The notes beneath the pieces were generated by a model that had not been told where the DNA came from, made no database searches, and saw only the letters and a program-made list of their open reading frames with translations. Made by a program: the position numbers and the translations under genes. A stretch of DNA of 64,000 nt from Eutypa lata (lineage: Eukaryota; Ascomycota; Sordariomycetes; Xylariales; Diatrypaceae), in contig JAKULF010000003.1 of the NCBI GenBank assembly GCA_022661535.1, positions 4,278,001 through 4,342,000 of the forward strand, written 5' to 3'. Positions 23,133 through 34,530 of this stretch are shown piece by piece (the first letter of the stretch is position 1; every line of letters starts with the position of its first letter).

Positions 23133-23764
23133 CTACGCCAGGAAGGCAGCGCCCAAGCCTAGAATGCCCACTAAGAGACCTGACTGCAGAGACACTAGGC
23201 CGGCACCGCTGGTCGGCTCTGGCGTAGGCGCAGTCGTGGGCTCCGGAGTCGCGGTAGGATAGATCTCCGTAGGCGTGACGCTAGGCGCAACGGTGGGGGC
23301 CTTGGTCGTGTACGACGAGAGAGTCGTGTTGGGGTACGCGGTCGGTCCTGCAAAGCTGGTCGAGTTCGACGTGGGGTAGAACGTGGAAGTGGTGTTCACG
23401 AGGCTCGAAGTAGAAGTGGTGGTGCATGAGCTCGAAGTCGAGATCGGAGTTGAAGAGGTCGAAGTGGTGGACGGGGTGTATAGCGGGCATTCTAAGCATT
23501 GAGTTAGCTAATGTAATCATTGATCGTATAGCTGAGGTCGGCGATAAAAGGGAGACGTGAGCTGAAAACCAATAGAATGGCTGAATTTCAGACACAGCAT
23601 TCCTCCCCCCTCCCCCTCACCCGCATCTCCATATACTTACCAGTGTTCGTGGGGTTGCACTTTGAGACAGTCACAATGGCCGTAAGAGTCGACGTGCTTG
23701 TGAGAGTCTGCGCAAAGGCGGGCACGGTGGCGGCCAGCATAACGAGACACCACGATCCGAGCAT
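23133..23764 (-). CDS. small Ser/Thr-rich GPI-anchored cell-surface protein, 160 aa
   Basis: Two exons (23764-23641 and 23491-23133) join in frame across an intron of 149 nt with a GTAAGT donor, a GCTAAC branch point and a CTTAG acceptor. The product starts with a clear signal peptide (MLGSWCLVMLAATVPAFA) and a short mature N-terminus with two Cys, VSKCNPTNTECPLY, spanning the splice site. A Thr/Ser/Pro-rich, presumably O-mannosylated stalk follows, with N-T-T/N-S-T glycosylation sequons and EPTTAPTPEP repeats. The end (SGAGLVSLQSGLLVGILG) is a typical GPI attachment signal. It is probably a cell-wall or plasma-membrane mannoprotein; no catalytic domain is visible. Confidence 0.8.
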
Positions 23765-25853
23765 TTTTATGGCGATGAACGAGTTCGTATGTATTCAAAG
23801 ATATCCTTAATCCAACTCAAATGAGAGACTTCCGCTAACAGGAACCTATCGCGATAGATTGCTAGTATGAGGTAGATCTTGACGTTTCGACGTTGATCTT
23901 CTAAAGACACGGACCGAGGACAGAGACTTTGAAATTTTCAACGAGAATTCTAGACGGAATTTTTTTTCTTCTTCTATTATGTCGACCCCGAAGGATATTA
24001 AACGAATGTGGGTTGTCTGGTAAAGAACGTGGGTTTGCGAGACGCAAAAGAGTTGGGTGTCGAGGGGGAAGAAGAAAAGAAGGTGAGCGATACTGCGCGT
24101 GTGTATAGGATGCCACTTCACGATGAGAAAGGGGGCAGGCGGGCCTAAGAGAAGAAAAAACCGCAGCCGTTTATCAATGTGGGCTCCGACAAACGACACA
24201 CTTTCTCTCCGGACATGGGGGCTCACCCTTGGCGTTGGCGCTCATATCACGAACAGGGTCCAATGCAACCCTTAATGTGGATCAACGCCTGGTGCAACCC
24301 CATGAGTACAAGACAAACGGGGGAGAATACTAACTACATACATAGTTAGTAAGAGCGCGAAGAGAACTCATCTGTCAAGCCTTCGATACGTATTTACTGA
24401 GTGTTTTCTCACTTGCGATTCCTCAGGAAGAGATTTCTACTGGACTTCATCGTCATGTAGTTACCAGTATCTCCTGTAAATACCAGAAAGCACTGTTAGC
24501 CTTCATCTCTCATGCGCGCATCCACACTCCCACAACGTTGTTCCTGCAGGAATGCAGGTACAAGTGCGGTTATCCCCAGCTCATGCAAAGCCACCTAAAA
24601 GCCTCACACACATGGGTGACTTTCATTGGGTGGTATATTGAACGCAATATTGGCGGTCGAAGGTACCTAAACTATCTGTTCATGCTTCATACCTGAGAGA
24701 GTACCTCTGGGCTAGACAGCGCAAAACGCAGCTTTTCTCTCTTTCTCTCTCTCTTGTTCCTTTCAAGTCGCAATCAACCTGGAAATCCCCGCCAGTCCTG
24801 CGCAGATCAGCATTGCGCTAAGGGATCGGCAAGAGACAGCCTTCCTGAATCCAGCAATTCTCCGCCATCTCGAGCCAATGAGCTCCCAGTGCGCCCGAGA
24901 CCAAAAATCCTCTTAACTGGCCCCCGGGGGTTTTCGCACCTGAATTATTAGATAAACTGGGGACGCCAGTTTCCAAAATATCCATGCACCGAGATGATTA
25001 TGTAAATCACCCCCAAGATTAGAAAGATGGGTACCCGCTTTTACTTGACTCGACGATGGCTTCAGAGAATCAAAGCATAGATAAACCTAACTTTAGTGAA
25101 TCGGATCGCCGTTGTTAATCTCAGTGGATAGAGTATGCCCGTGATCGCTGATCTTCGGAAATGGGCTGATGGGATACCTACCTATCATGTCTGGGCGGTG
25201 CGTTAGGCATTCTCTCCCTCCTGTAAGAATCGCCCAATCATTGCAATAGCTAACATTCATTACATACATACCTAGGTCCAAGGCTGCGTATGTATGAATA
25301 AGTATAGCTCTTCATTGGCTTCCAGCTATATCGCAGGAAGGCATGGAAACTTTAGTAGTGCTTTGTTGTACGACATCAGGCATTCGCCAAGGGAATAAAT
25401 TGAGTACGGGGTAGAAGGTCGAGTATTGAACATTCCAGTTATCCACCAAACCACCAAATCATGCCCTCAAGGTAGACGGCTCGTTCATTAGTCAACCTCT
25501 TACAAGAATATTGATGTTACATATCCGAGCTGACATCTCACTCAAGTCTATGGATATTATATGAGGTGAACATTTGGTTGCTCATACCAACCTTCTGACG
25601 GGCATGTAGCCATGCAGTTAGGCCGACAACATTTCAGGCCACGGTCATGTGGAAACAGTTCCTGGGGCTCGGCTAACGTACGGTTGACGAGAATGCGACA
25701 GTTGAACAATGGTGACACCATGTTTATTGGCGCATACAGCTGACCAATACGCTGCGAGAACCCAACATTAAATTTCGCAGCGACGCTTGGTAGTGGTGTT
25801 GATGGCTGGCCGCAGAAACTGATAGGAAGCCTGAAGCCGTCTGTCTTATAAGC
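23765..25853. other. intergenic region, no gene seen
   Basis: The first 400 bases should hold the promoter of the GPI-protein gene. The rest, up to the inverted-repeat element, shows only short open frames. CT-rich tracts occur near 24735-24765. Confidence 0.5.
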
Positions 25854-25862
25854 CTTTCATTG
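25854..25862. repeat. target-site duplication, left copy
   Basis: CTTTCATTG immediately left of the element, repeated exactly at 26404-26412. Confidence 0.85.
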
Positions 25863-25925
25863 CAGTTTGTTTATATGCACCGGTAAAAAATCTTATATGC
25901 ACCTATATCTAAACCGCATTGGGAC
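25863..25925 (+). repeat. terminal inverted repeat, left arm (63 bp)
   Basis: Identical over all 63 bases to the reverse complement of 26341-26403. It contains two TATATGCACC motifs 24 bp apart, which could be transposase-binding subrepeats. Confidence 0.9.
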
Positions 25926-26065
25926 GCACCCAAATCACCACCCACCACCCACCTAAGCCACCTACACTTATGTCACCACTTAACATCACCACCACCATTT
26001 ACAACACAACAAAAAAATTATACCTAAATGGGGGGGCTCGCACCGCCCCCCCAAACCCCCCGGGG

Positions 26066-26162
26066 CCTAACCCTAACCCTAAGCTAACACCTAACCCTAG
26101 CCAACTAACCCTAACCCTAACCAACTAACCCTAACCCTAACCAACTAACCCTAACCCTAACC
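26066..26162. repeat. interstitial telomeric CCCTAA-type array
   Basis: CCTAACCCTAACCCTAA at 26066 is followed by variants and then by exactly three perfect 20-bp units, CCAACTAACCCTAACCCTAA, at 26101-26120, 26121-26140 and 26141-26160. TTAGGG/CCCTAA is the telomere repeat of most filamentous ascomycetes. The array lies wholly inside the inverted-repeat element. Confidence 0.9.
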
Positions 26163-26340
26163 GCGCTGCGCGCCGACGCTGTTAAGGTGGTGACTTAGTG
26201 GTGGCAGGTATGGTAGCAGGTTAGGGGCTTGGTGGCTTGGTGGATTCAGAGGTGCTAGGGGGTGCCAGGGTGTAAGGGTCAGTGCACCTGTGGCTAGTGT
26301 GGCTAGTGTGGTGGCAGGTCCTGTAAATGGTCCGTGTCTT

Positions 26341-26403
26341 GTCCCAATGCGGTTTAGATATAGGTGCATATAAGATTTTTTACCGGTGCATATAAACAAA
26401 CTG
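26341..26403 (-). repeat. terminal inverted repeat, right arm (63 bp)
   Basis: Perfect reverse complement of the left arm at 25863-25925. Confidence 0.9.
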
Positions 26404-26412
26404 CTTTCATTG
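26404..26412. repeat. target-site duplication, right copy
   Basis: CTTTCATTG immediately right of the element, identical to 25854-25862. Confidence 0.85.
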
Positions 26413-27198
26413 CACTGCGATTAGCCACATAACTAAATACATCCAATAGCGCGAGAAGGGATCGAAGTCTCGGTAATGGATGCAGCTTTTTTAGCGTCTT
26501 AGATATGGTGGAGGACGCAGGCACCTTCCCAGAGTCGGGGAGTATAAGCGTGAGCTCACACGAAATAAATGCTTATATCAATAGATCAAAAAGCCGTATA
26601 CAACGGTTACGGGTAGAGAGTGTATATAAGAATGTGGTAGGTAACAGCTGAAGTGTTTGAAGAATCGCAGGCTTTCAAATAAATACTGAGTGAACGCGGT
26701 AGTCTAGACGGTGAGCGCTAATTAAGTGACCACGCCGTAGGGCACAATGTCATCACGTAGAATCCGAAGTGGGCCATAAACGTGCTTACAATCAAGATGG
26801 AAGGCAAACCAATCTACTAGGTTAATTCATCAGAAACACAATCAGGAGGGAGGGGTATCCATATATACTAGAAATTACATTAAAGAAACTGCCCTGCAAT
26901 TCGAGCCAGTGGTTGCCCACGATATCACCCTGTAAGTTCATTGAGAGAGACCACAAAGGGGGCCCTGCGAGCTATGCTAAGACACTATATAAGATACACA
27001 TCGTGATATTGGCGGCTGCCCGAAAAAATGAGTTTGAAAAAAGATCAAGTCAAAAACGCCAAGTAACAACATTAATATTGACATAGAATGCATTATCCAA
27101 GCAGACGATGCTTAGTCTCGCGCACGCGATGCTACGCACTGGGCCGGGCCGGGTTAAGACGGGCTAGATTGGCCCGGGGTCACCTTGACATATTTTCT
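26413..27198. other. intergenic region downstream of the GH17 gene
   Basis: About 800 bp between the element and the stop codon of the glucanase gene. A GGGCC-rich patch lies at 27140-27180. No gene seen. Confidence 0.5.
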
Positions 27199-29096
27199 CT
27201 ACAAGTTGATGCTGACGCTGATGTCAAGGATCTTGGAGATACCCCCTGAAAATTTTATTAGCACGATGACGTAACACTAAGTGAAGAGGGGGAGATAACT
27301 TACAGTGCTGCTCGCAGTTGCCGCAGCCAGTGTTGCCCGACTTCCAGTGGTCATCGTAAAGACTGAAAAGGATAGCCTTCTCACCGCAAGTCTTGATGAT
27401 GGAGTCGATGGCAGTAGCCTGCTCAGAGATACCAGCAACAGCAACGCCCTGGCTGGTACCCTCAGAGGGCCAGCCAGTCTCGAGGACAATACCGTCCTTG
27501 CCATCGCAAAGCTCGCTGACGATGTCAAGCTGGCTCTTGACGAACTCACCGGCCTTCTCAGCGGTAGTCTGGTAGTTGAAGAAGGCATGGGCGTTGGTTC
27601 CGAGGATGTCGACGACACCGCAGAGGGCGGACTGGGTCTCGGGCTCCTGCCAGATGTTGACGGTCTCGGCCGTGGTGAAAAGACCGGTGTAGCCGGAGAA
27701 CTCGCTCTTGCAGGTCTCGATGAGGGAGGCGATCTCCTGGGCCGTGCAGTAGCCGTTGATGATAGCCTCGTTACCGACGGTGACGAGAGAGACGAGGTCC
27801 CACTTGCCCCAGCTCTTGAGGGAGCTGATCTGCTCGGAAATCTTGCCACTGCTGGCGGAGCAGCCATCGGAGCCGTCAACGAAAACACCGACCATCATCT
27901 GGATTCCGTGCTTCTCGCAAGCGCCACCAACGTACTCGAGGGTGTTGCAGTCGGTGGAGTAGGTACGGACGATCTTGATACCCTTGGCGGCGAGGCCGGC
28001 AATATCCTCCTCAACATCTTCCTGGGACATGCAGGAACCAGTCTCGGGTTCGTAAGGGGTGTAGGTCGTACCCCAGGGAACACCGGGGGTGTCACCGCCG
28101 AGCGAACCGCCGTTGCCGCCAGTGGGCTTGGGCTTGGACGCAGTGGAGGTCGGGGGAGCCGAGGTGGCGTAAGCCGAAGTGGGCTCAGGCGCAGGGGCAG
28201 CCGTGGTGGTAGGGTAGACGGTAGCAGGCGGGGCAGTCGAGGTGGGGGGAGCAGCTGAGGTGGGAGGAGCCGCTGAGGTGGTGGGGGCAACACTGCTCGT
28301 AGGCGTAACCGCCTCGAATGGGCAGTAGACGACAGTCTTGGTGTCCGTGATGGTGGTCACAACCTCAGGCTGGGTGTAAGTACCGGGAGGGTAGTTGGTG
28401 ATGGACGGGACCACGACGTCGGTGGGCTGCTCCACATAGGTGGTCGTGGGAGCAATGGTGTAAGTACCACCGGACGGGCACACGTACTCGGTGGTTCTGA
28501 CGACGCTGGTGGTGACACCCTCGCTGGTCTCGACCGTGGCGTACGGGCAGGTGACAGTCGTGGCGGTAGTCACGACGGTAGTAACACCACCAAGGGTGTG
28601 TGTGCCAGATGGGACCGAAGTCGTCGAGGGAACACAGACGGTAGTCTCCGAAGTCAAGACGACGGTAGTGCCGGGGTAAGTCACCACACCCGTCGTCGTG
28701 GGAGTGTGAGGAACCGGGGTCGGCACGACAATGATCGTGGTCTCATAAGTTGAGGGGATGGCCTCGGTCGCGCTGCTGCTGACGACGGCACTGCTGCTGG
28801 TAGTAGCAGGAGGCGGAGGGTTATGGACTATGACATTGCGTCAGTATTCAAAGTGTTTGCTATACCGGATCACGTGGGTTGCAAGGTCACTATCACTTAC
28901 GCGTCGCTTCACCATAGTAGGTGCTGTAAATGGTGGTGCAACCACACTCCTCCGTCCCGTTGGTAAGGCCACCGGTAGGGTAGTTCTTCTTTGCGAGGCC
29001 GTGAAACACCTCATGACCATGGCGGTGGTGCAGAGAGGCAGCCGCGGTGGTACCAGCAAGAGCAGCCGCTGTGGCCGCTGCGAATGTTGCCTTCAT
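27199..29096 (-). CDS. btgE: GH17 cell-wall beta-1,3-glucanase/glucanosyltransferase, BtgE-like
   Basis: Three exons (29096-28901, 28827-27304, 27245-27199) encode 588 aa. The final 47-nt exon (after a GCTAAT branch point) replaces a read-through and adds the end WGISKILDISVSINL. The N-terminus has a signal peptide (MKATFAAATAAALAGTTAAA) and then the GCTTIYSTYYGEAT segment typical of BtgE/Scw11-type wall proteins. A long Thr/Ser/Pro stalk with CP-containing repeats follows. The C-terminal GH17 barrel has its acid/base glutamate in VTVGNEAI and its nucleophile glutamate in LETGWPSEG. Proteins of this type remodel beta-1,3-glucan in the cell wall. The gene symbol is by resemblance to the Aspergillus family; no GPI signal is visible. 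Confidence 0.88.
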
Positions 29097-32000
29097 CTTT
29101 TCAAACGTGAACTTAATTACCTCGATTAGGAATATATGGATTAGGCGTTAATTTTTTTTGTTCGTGAGCTAAAAACGAATGCCCGCTGAATGAGTGAAGC
29201 GGTATTAGGGATGCGTAGAAACGAAAGACGAAAATTGCCTTCACGCCTACGATATCGACATTAAAAGGCTCGTTTCGTGGGAGGTGAAGGTAGAAACAGG
29301 AAGGGAGCGTCTGAATCAGCAGCGGACCCTGTACTTTTATTATAGTTCCATGGCTGGCTTCATGGGTAATTTGGTGCCAAGTCCAATATGGTTACGGTCT
29401 GGGAAAAGGGGGCCCCAGTTGACAAGCAGACAGGATGCCCAGGATGCCCAGGATGCCGACCACATCTCCCCCAGTTCATCGAGGCTAACGTCCAGGCCCT
29501 TGTTCACTGCATTAAACGTGCTTTCCCTATCGCAGGTGTTTTCAGGATGATCTGGAGATTGGCTTCGGTGGGTATCTAGCCTGGGCGGGAATAATTTATT
29601 GGTCGACTACGGTATTTCTAGGGACCTTTCAGCAGTTGAGGGAAATCCAAGAAAACACTAATACATAAGGTAGGAGGGTCCCGCCCAAAGGAAATGATAC
29701 CTCCAAGTGTTCAGGACAAGCTAACAACACGGTCACCCGGAAGGGGATATTAGGGATTACCCAAGGCCTGGTAGTGGTCGAAGGGGAAAAATTAGCAAAA
29801 CGAGAACTTTCCCAAATAAAAGGGGACGACGTTAAGATTTCTCTCTTCTCAAATTACCAGGGGTCCTCCAATAAGAAGCGCGCTTGGCTGGGATTCTATG
29901 CATAACAGTCCACTTATTGCAAGCTTACGGTAACTAACAGCAGCATTTGCCAACCTTTAGACTCAAGGGCTCCCTGTGTATTTCGTGTTCTTTAGTGGAA
30001 CTCATGTGCGAAACCACCCTATCAGAACTTTCTGGGAAATTACCCGGGCAACAAGCGAAATTGCTTTTAGTACAACCTCCGCCTTGGGATGAGAAGGTAG
30101 AGCTAGGTATGTACATAGTAGAAGAGCGATATCAAGGTTTGTTATATGCATGGGATAAAGGCGATAATTACAGTTAACTACTCTGTACATACTAGTAGTC
30201 ACGTACTTCGTACATCCCTCGGGGTTCCCATTCAATGAACCGAACAGTCTGCGTAGGTGGCGCACGCGAATAGCATCATGTACAAAAGAGGCGGGTGGTA
30301 TGTGAAGGAGAGAAGTTGATTATGGGACTTATTATAGGATGGCGCGCAACCCTAAAATAATAAAAATATAGTATGATGACAATATCAGGTAAACACGTAA
30401 ATGTCTACAAAAAACCAGCTACCTACCTTGTAGGTATTGGGTATGTAACTAGATGTCCAGTTAGTAACGTGGTAACACACACCGCCATTGAATTACATAA
30501 TAAATATGATTGATATCTCACTACACATAATCCAAACTGCTAACAAGTTCCAAAGTTGCAGATATCTCATTAACTATTTCGCACACCTACACAGATAGCT
30601 GCTTAGGATATAATTAAATAACTTCATTCTTGTTGTGGCATGTCGGTGCGGTTGTCGGAGCCGTACCAGGTGGGCAAGTATTACTTATCGCGCTTCTTTA
30701 ACTCACGCCATCCTGACTCAATTCGGTAGTTGACCTGACTGCTCTTAATAAAGAACGAACTAAGTAACTACTTTAGAAAGCGCAATGGGCGGTAGATCAT
30801 CCTTCGGCGAGTAAGCGCAGGATCGACCACATAGATCGGTTTGCGCTCAATATGGAAATTGTACCTGCATATCTACTACCCCATCCTACCCATCGTACAC
30901 CTCAAGGCTTAATCTTAATTTTCTTCAGTGTGGTTTAGTAAGTTGTGCGTTTCTTTTTCGCATTTACTTCGTAGTAAATCATCTTAATTGCCGATAGACT
31001 GTCTGAAATATCATAACTAACTATGGTTTTTAGACTACTTGTACGTGTATGACAATCTAACTTGTTGATGCTTTTATCAAATGACAGTTATGGTTGACTA
31101 TAAATTTCGGCAGTTGCTTAATGGATGAAGGCTAGTGAGATATAAGATGATCGTTAGTGTAGATAGCTTATGATCAACATCTTCAACTAACTCGATGGAT
31201 CATCATATAACGGCCCACACTATAAGAATATGACCAGACATTTCATGTCTTAAACTAGCCTGACTTAAAGATATCCAAACTTGATTCTCACGGACCCCAA
31301 TGGCCCTGCCGTACAAGCATTATATAGTCGATGTATTATCAGAGGTGTTATAGACACTCTGTAATGTACACTGAGTCCTTGCAGTCCGATACGGCACATA
31401 GGATTTAGTAGTCTTACGTGGTTATACAAGAGTTATTGGAGACTTATCACTCAGTGCATATTGCATGTGGCAAATTATACATTGCAGTATAAATAATTTT
31501 ACCATACCACGCCTGGGTTTGTGGCTGCCCCCATTAAGGGGCATTCAACACATTATGACATGGTTATATTTCACTTTACAGAGGCATGAGAGCTCAGTTA
31601 AACAAAATGGTCACGGTAGCCTAGTTCGTTCGTAGCAGTGCACAGGTAGATCTAAGTGATTCTTATTTCCTCAGTTTCCTTCAAATGAAGAAGGTCTCAG
31701 GTCCTCGATATACAAGCGCAACCCCTGTGCTATATAGGTATACCTATCAGATTTGCAGCATGTTTCAATTTTTAGACCAGTGAATATCTCACTCCAGCCA
31801 TGGCCTTATCAGAATCATACGCATCCTTTGCGTACCTTTTCCTTTTGCATCCCTGTTTGCTGTGTAAGCCAACAATATGTGCTTCTATATCGGCTACAGT
31901 GATGTTTGTGTGAATAATCAGGCTACTATTCGTATACCGAGACGCATGGGCACAGTTCTGCTTCCCCCTTTCTAAAAGAATAAGTATAAGGCACCAGGCG

Positions 32001-33269
32001 TATATTTTCTCAATTCAATGCTATGATGTTACCATTGGGTTTCCATGATTACACTTAGTTATATTCTTCTCCGAATGGTGGTACCTGTTGACGTTCAACA
32101 GAACTAAAGATATAAAGATATGTGGCATAAGATCGGTGTGATATGGTGGCATGGGGGTTGAATATGTGTACGGCTTTCATACAAATATATATGTTCCACG
32201 TCCTATACGATAGGAACGGGCTATTCAACGAGGAATTATGAAAGCGATAGGGTCATTCTCTATTTCTCGCTCTATAACATTTTAACAAACATATAGGTTA
32301 GGCTTATGGACGGTGAAAAAAAATTCCGAGATGGGTAACCTAGGTTCCATCCCTTTTTAAGATCAAATCTCGGAATATTCGTCAACAGTGCCCAAACAGC
32401 AAGGAAGAGCCGGCTAGGGGGAGCCATCCGACGAACAGCGAGATGGCGTCGTTCGCAATAATTTTTGTTTGGAAGTTGATCAAAGCCTATACTAAAATAC
32501 AAATTAACTCGATCGTATTCTCCGATAGTTATTTACCATCTTAGTAATTACGCTTCAACGTATAGAGAATTGCTGCGAGTGGCGCCACCTAGCCATTCAT
32601 CAGATAATTGATAGTAGATTCATGTGTACTATTTACTATTTTCTCCCTGGACGCAAATACATACATACATTGACCATTCATTTATTCTCTGCTCAAATTC
32701 CCTAAGTCTGATTGCCAAACGGAGGGTTGAGAAAGCTTATAGATAACAGCACTTTATTATACCTTAGTTTTAATTCCACTATTATGCTGCATAGGTCTAA
32801 GGTGCGAGCGGAAATTTAATAAGCAGAATATAACTGATGTTACTTAGGAGCTAGTTGGGGTGGAAGTAAGGAAGCAACACGATCGACCTCTTTATTGAGT
32901 CTCTGTCAAATCTATAATGTCTCTAGAATATGAAGGAGAAAACACTAGGTTCTAGCGACAAAGCTCCCAGGTATATGAGAACAGTAAAGCTCATGGAGAG
33001 AGACGGAGGAGTAATTTATTAATATATTAGTGTTTACACTCCAATTCAGTCAATAATAATGCCACTAGGCATGGGAATACGAATAGGGGTACATAGACCT
33101 TCTCTATTCACACGTTTCCGAATAAGATCCTATCTCCCAACGCCGAGACCTATGAAGAAAAGAAGGAAAACCGGCGGCTCGAACTCTGCGAAATCTTTCA
33201 CCCATATTATAGAATTTTTTTATTTAAAATTAGCACGGTATTTGAAGCCAGCTGATCTTCATTGCCCCT
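29097..33269. other. 4.2-kb gene-poor, AT-rich region
   Basis: The first part holds the glucanase promoter. Three tandem CCCAGGATG-like 9-bp units occur at 29425-29458. From about 30300 on the DNA is AT-rich with scattered stops in all frames and no recognisable gene, RNA or element; it could be an old, RIP-eroded repeat, but that is inference. Confidence 0.45.
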
Positions 33270-33797
33270 TCACAGGTGGAAGAAGGCGGCAACAACAACC
33301 GACGCAGCGAATAGGGCAACCTGGCACGTACGTTATTATATAGTTACAAATTATAAGGATTAGGGTATTTGACTTACCGATACGCCGTTGATGCCGCTCC
33401 CCGAGATAGGAGGCTCGGGCGTACCCGTACCCGTCGTAGAGTTGGGCATGGGCATGGGCATGGCACCGCCAGTTCCGTGGGGCATGGCAGTATCAGGAAC
33501 CACAGACGTGGACATCGTAGGCATTGATGTCATTTCGCTAGGTGCACCATACGATGCGGGAGGCACGGTCGGGTCTACCATGGACGTCGGGACGGCGGTA
33601 TCCGTCATCATAGCTGTCGAGGCGGTACTATTAGTGAACCCCGAGGGGTAGTCGGTCATAAGTGGAGTTTGAGAGGTTTCCTCACTCTCGGCTGCCGTCT
33701 CGGCGGGGGTGGTGGTGTGGCCCATTCCCGACATGTCCGTCATCTGGGCAAGGGCCGAAGAGGCCAGAGCCAAGGTCACAACTTGCTTGATAAACAT
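33270..33797 (-). CDS. Met/Thr/Pro-rich GPI-anchored surface protein, 156 aa
   Basis: Two exons (33797-33378 and 33320-33270) join in phase across a 57-nt intron (GTAAGT donor, CCAG acceptor). Exon 2 encodes only VALFAASVVVAAFFHL, which turns the product into a GPI-anchor precursor; reading through the intron would end it early without a hydrophobic tail. The signal peptide is MFIKQVVTLALASSALA. The mature start is rich in Met with one His (QMTDMSGMGH), like the Mets motifs of copper proteins, and a second cluster reads AMPMPMPNS. The remainder is Ser/Thr/Pro-rich with N-S-T sequons. A start 20 codons upstream exists but would bury the signal peptide. Copper binding is speculation. Confidence 0.75.
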
Positions 33798-34530
33798 ATT
33801 TGGTTCGTAGGTTTTGAGTGTAGGTACGAGGAACGATTCGGTTTGGCGTATGTTCAATTTGTTGTTTTAAGAATCAAGCAGGGTGGTGAATGAAGCTTGA
33901 GGAAGGCGGGACGGCACGAGGGGAGGCTGTCAAGACTACGAGGTCGGATGCTTTAACAACTCACGGGACAAAGACTGAATGTGCGTCTTTGATGGTGAAA
34001 GACCTTATATTTAAGCTACTGTTGAATTCAACTAGGCCACACCGCATTCCACCCTGTCTATTCCATGTCTTGGATCTCATTGTGCCTGGGATCTCGATCG
34101 AAAGCAGGTGTGAGTAAGACAGACACGATTGAAACATTGGGCAGTGGCGGGATCTAGGTCGCTTATAAAGAACGTGAACCTTACTATCTTTATATAAATC
34201 CCTATCCCTAGATAGTTCTAATTCCGGACCATTAAGTCTTTGTCCATTGGAATTTGCCTCCGACTATTGATTCATTGTGGGTGTAGGTCTGTAAGTCTGC
34301 CTGGAAGTGAGGTGAGATGTAGAAAATATCATCCAATCAAATCATATTGTTTATGCCCCCACTTTATGTCACATGACTTGGCGTCATTGGAATTTTACCT
34401 CCCTGTAGCTCGAAATTTTGTTGGCATTGACTTGCTTGTAGGTTGCCTAGTAAAAAGTGCATTCCTATATCCCCTTTTTTTAGACGCCATTGAAAATTTT
34501 GACTTCTGTGTATTGTGGAATGCTATGAAT
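33798..34530. other. divergent intergenic region
   Basis: Promoters of the GPI-protein gene and of the exoribonuclease gene. The plus-strand reading frame of the exoribonuclease first exon is open for 291 bases upstream of the chosen ATG, with no mitochondrial-type sequence there. No further gene seen. Confidence 0.5.

Larger units (their letters stand above)
25863..26403. mobile_element. non-autonomous Mutator-like TIR element (541 bp) carrying telomeric repeats
   Basis: The first 63 bases (25863-25925) and last 63 bases (26341-26403) are perfect inverted repeats, starting CAGTTTGTTTATATGCACCG. Nine bases, CTTTCATTG, flank both sides as a direct repeat (25854-25862 and 26404-26412), a target-site duplication of the size made by Mutator-like (MULE) transposases. 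There is no room for a transposase, so it must move in trans, like a MITE. Read inward, both arms are C-rich on one strand, giving strong strand asymmetry. The centre holds telomere-type CCCTAA repeats and a G7/C7 hairpin. The perfect arms and intact duplication indicate recent insertion without RIP. The MULE assignment rests on TSD length and TIR length only. Confidence 0.85.

Noticed and set aside
26066..26162. Chromosome-fusion scar or terminal telomere
   Set aside because: The CCCTAA array lies inside an inverted-repeat element with its own target duplication, and the flanks join as unbroken sequence once the element is removed.
27305..28258. 317-codon plus-strand frame opposite the GH17 gene
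   Set aside because: It is the antisense shadow; both GH17 catalytic glutamates and the signal peptide lie on the minus strand.
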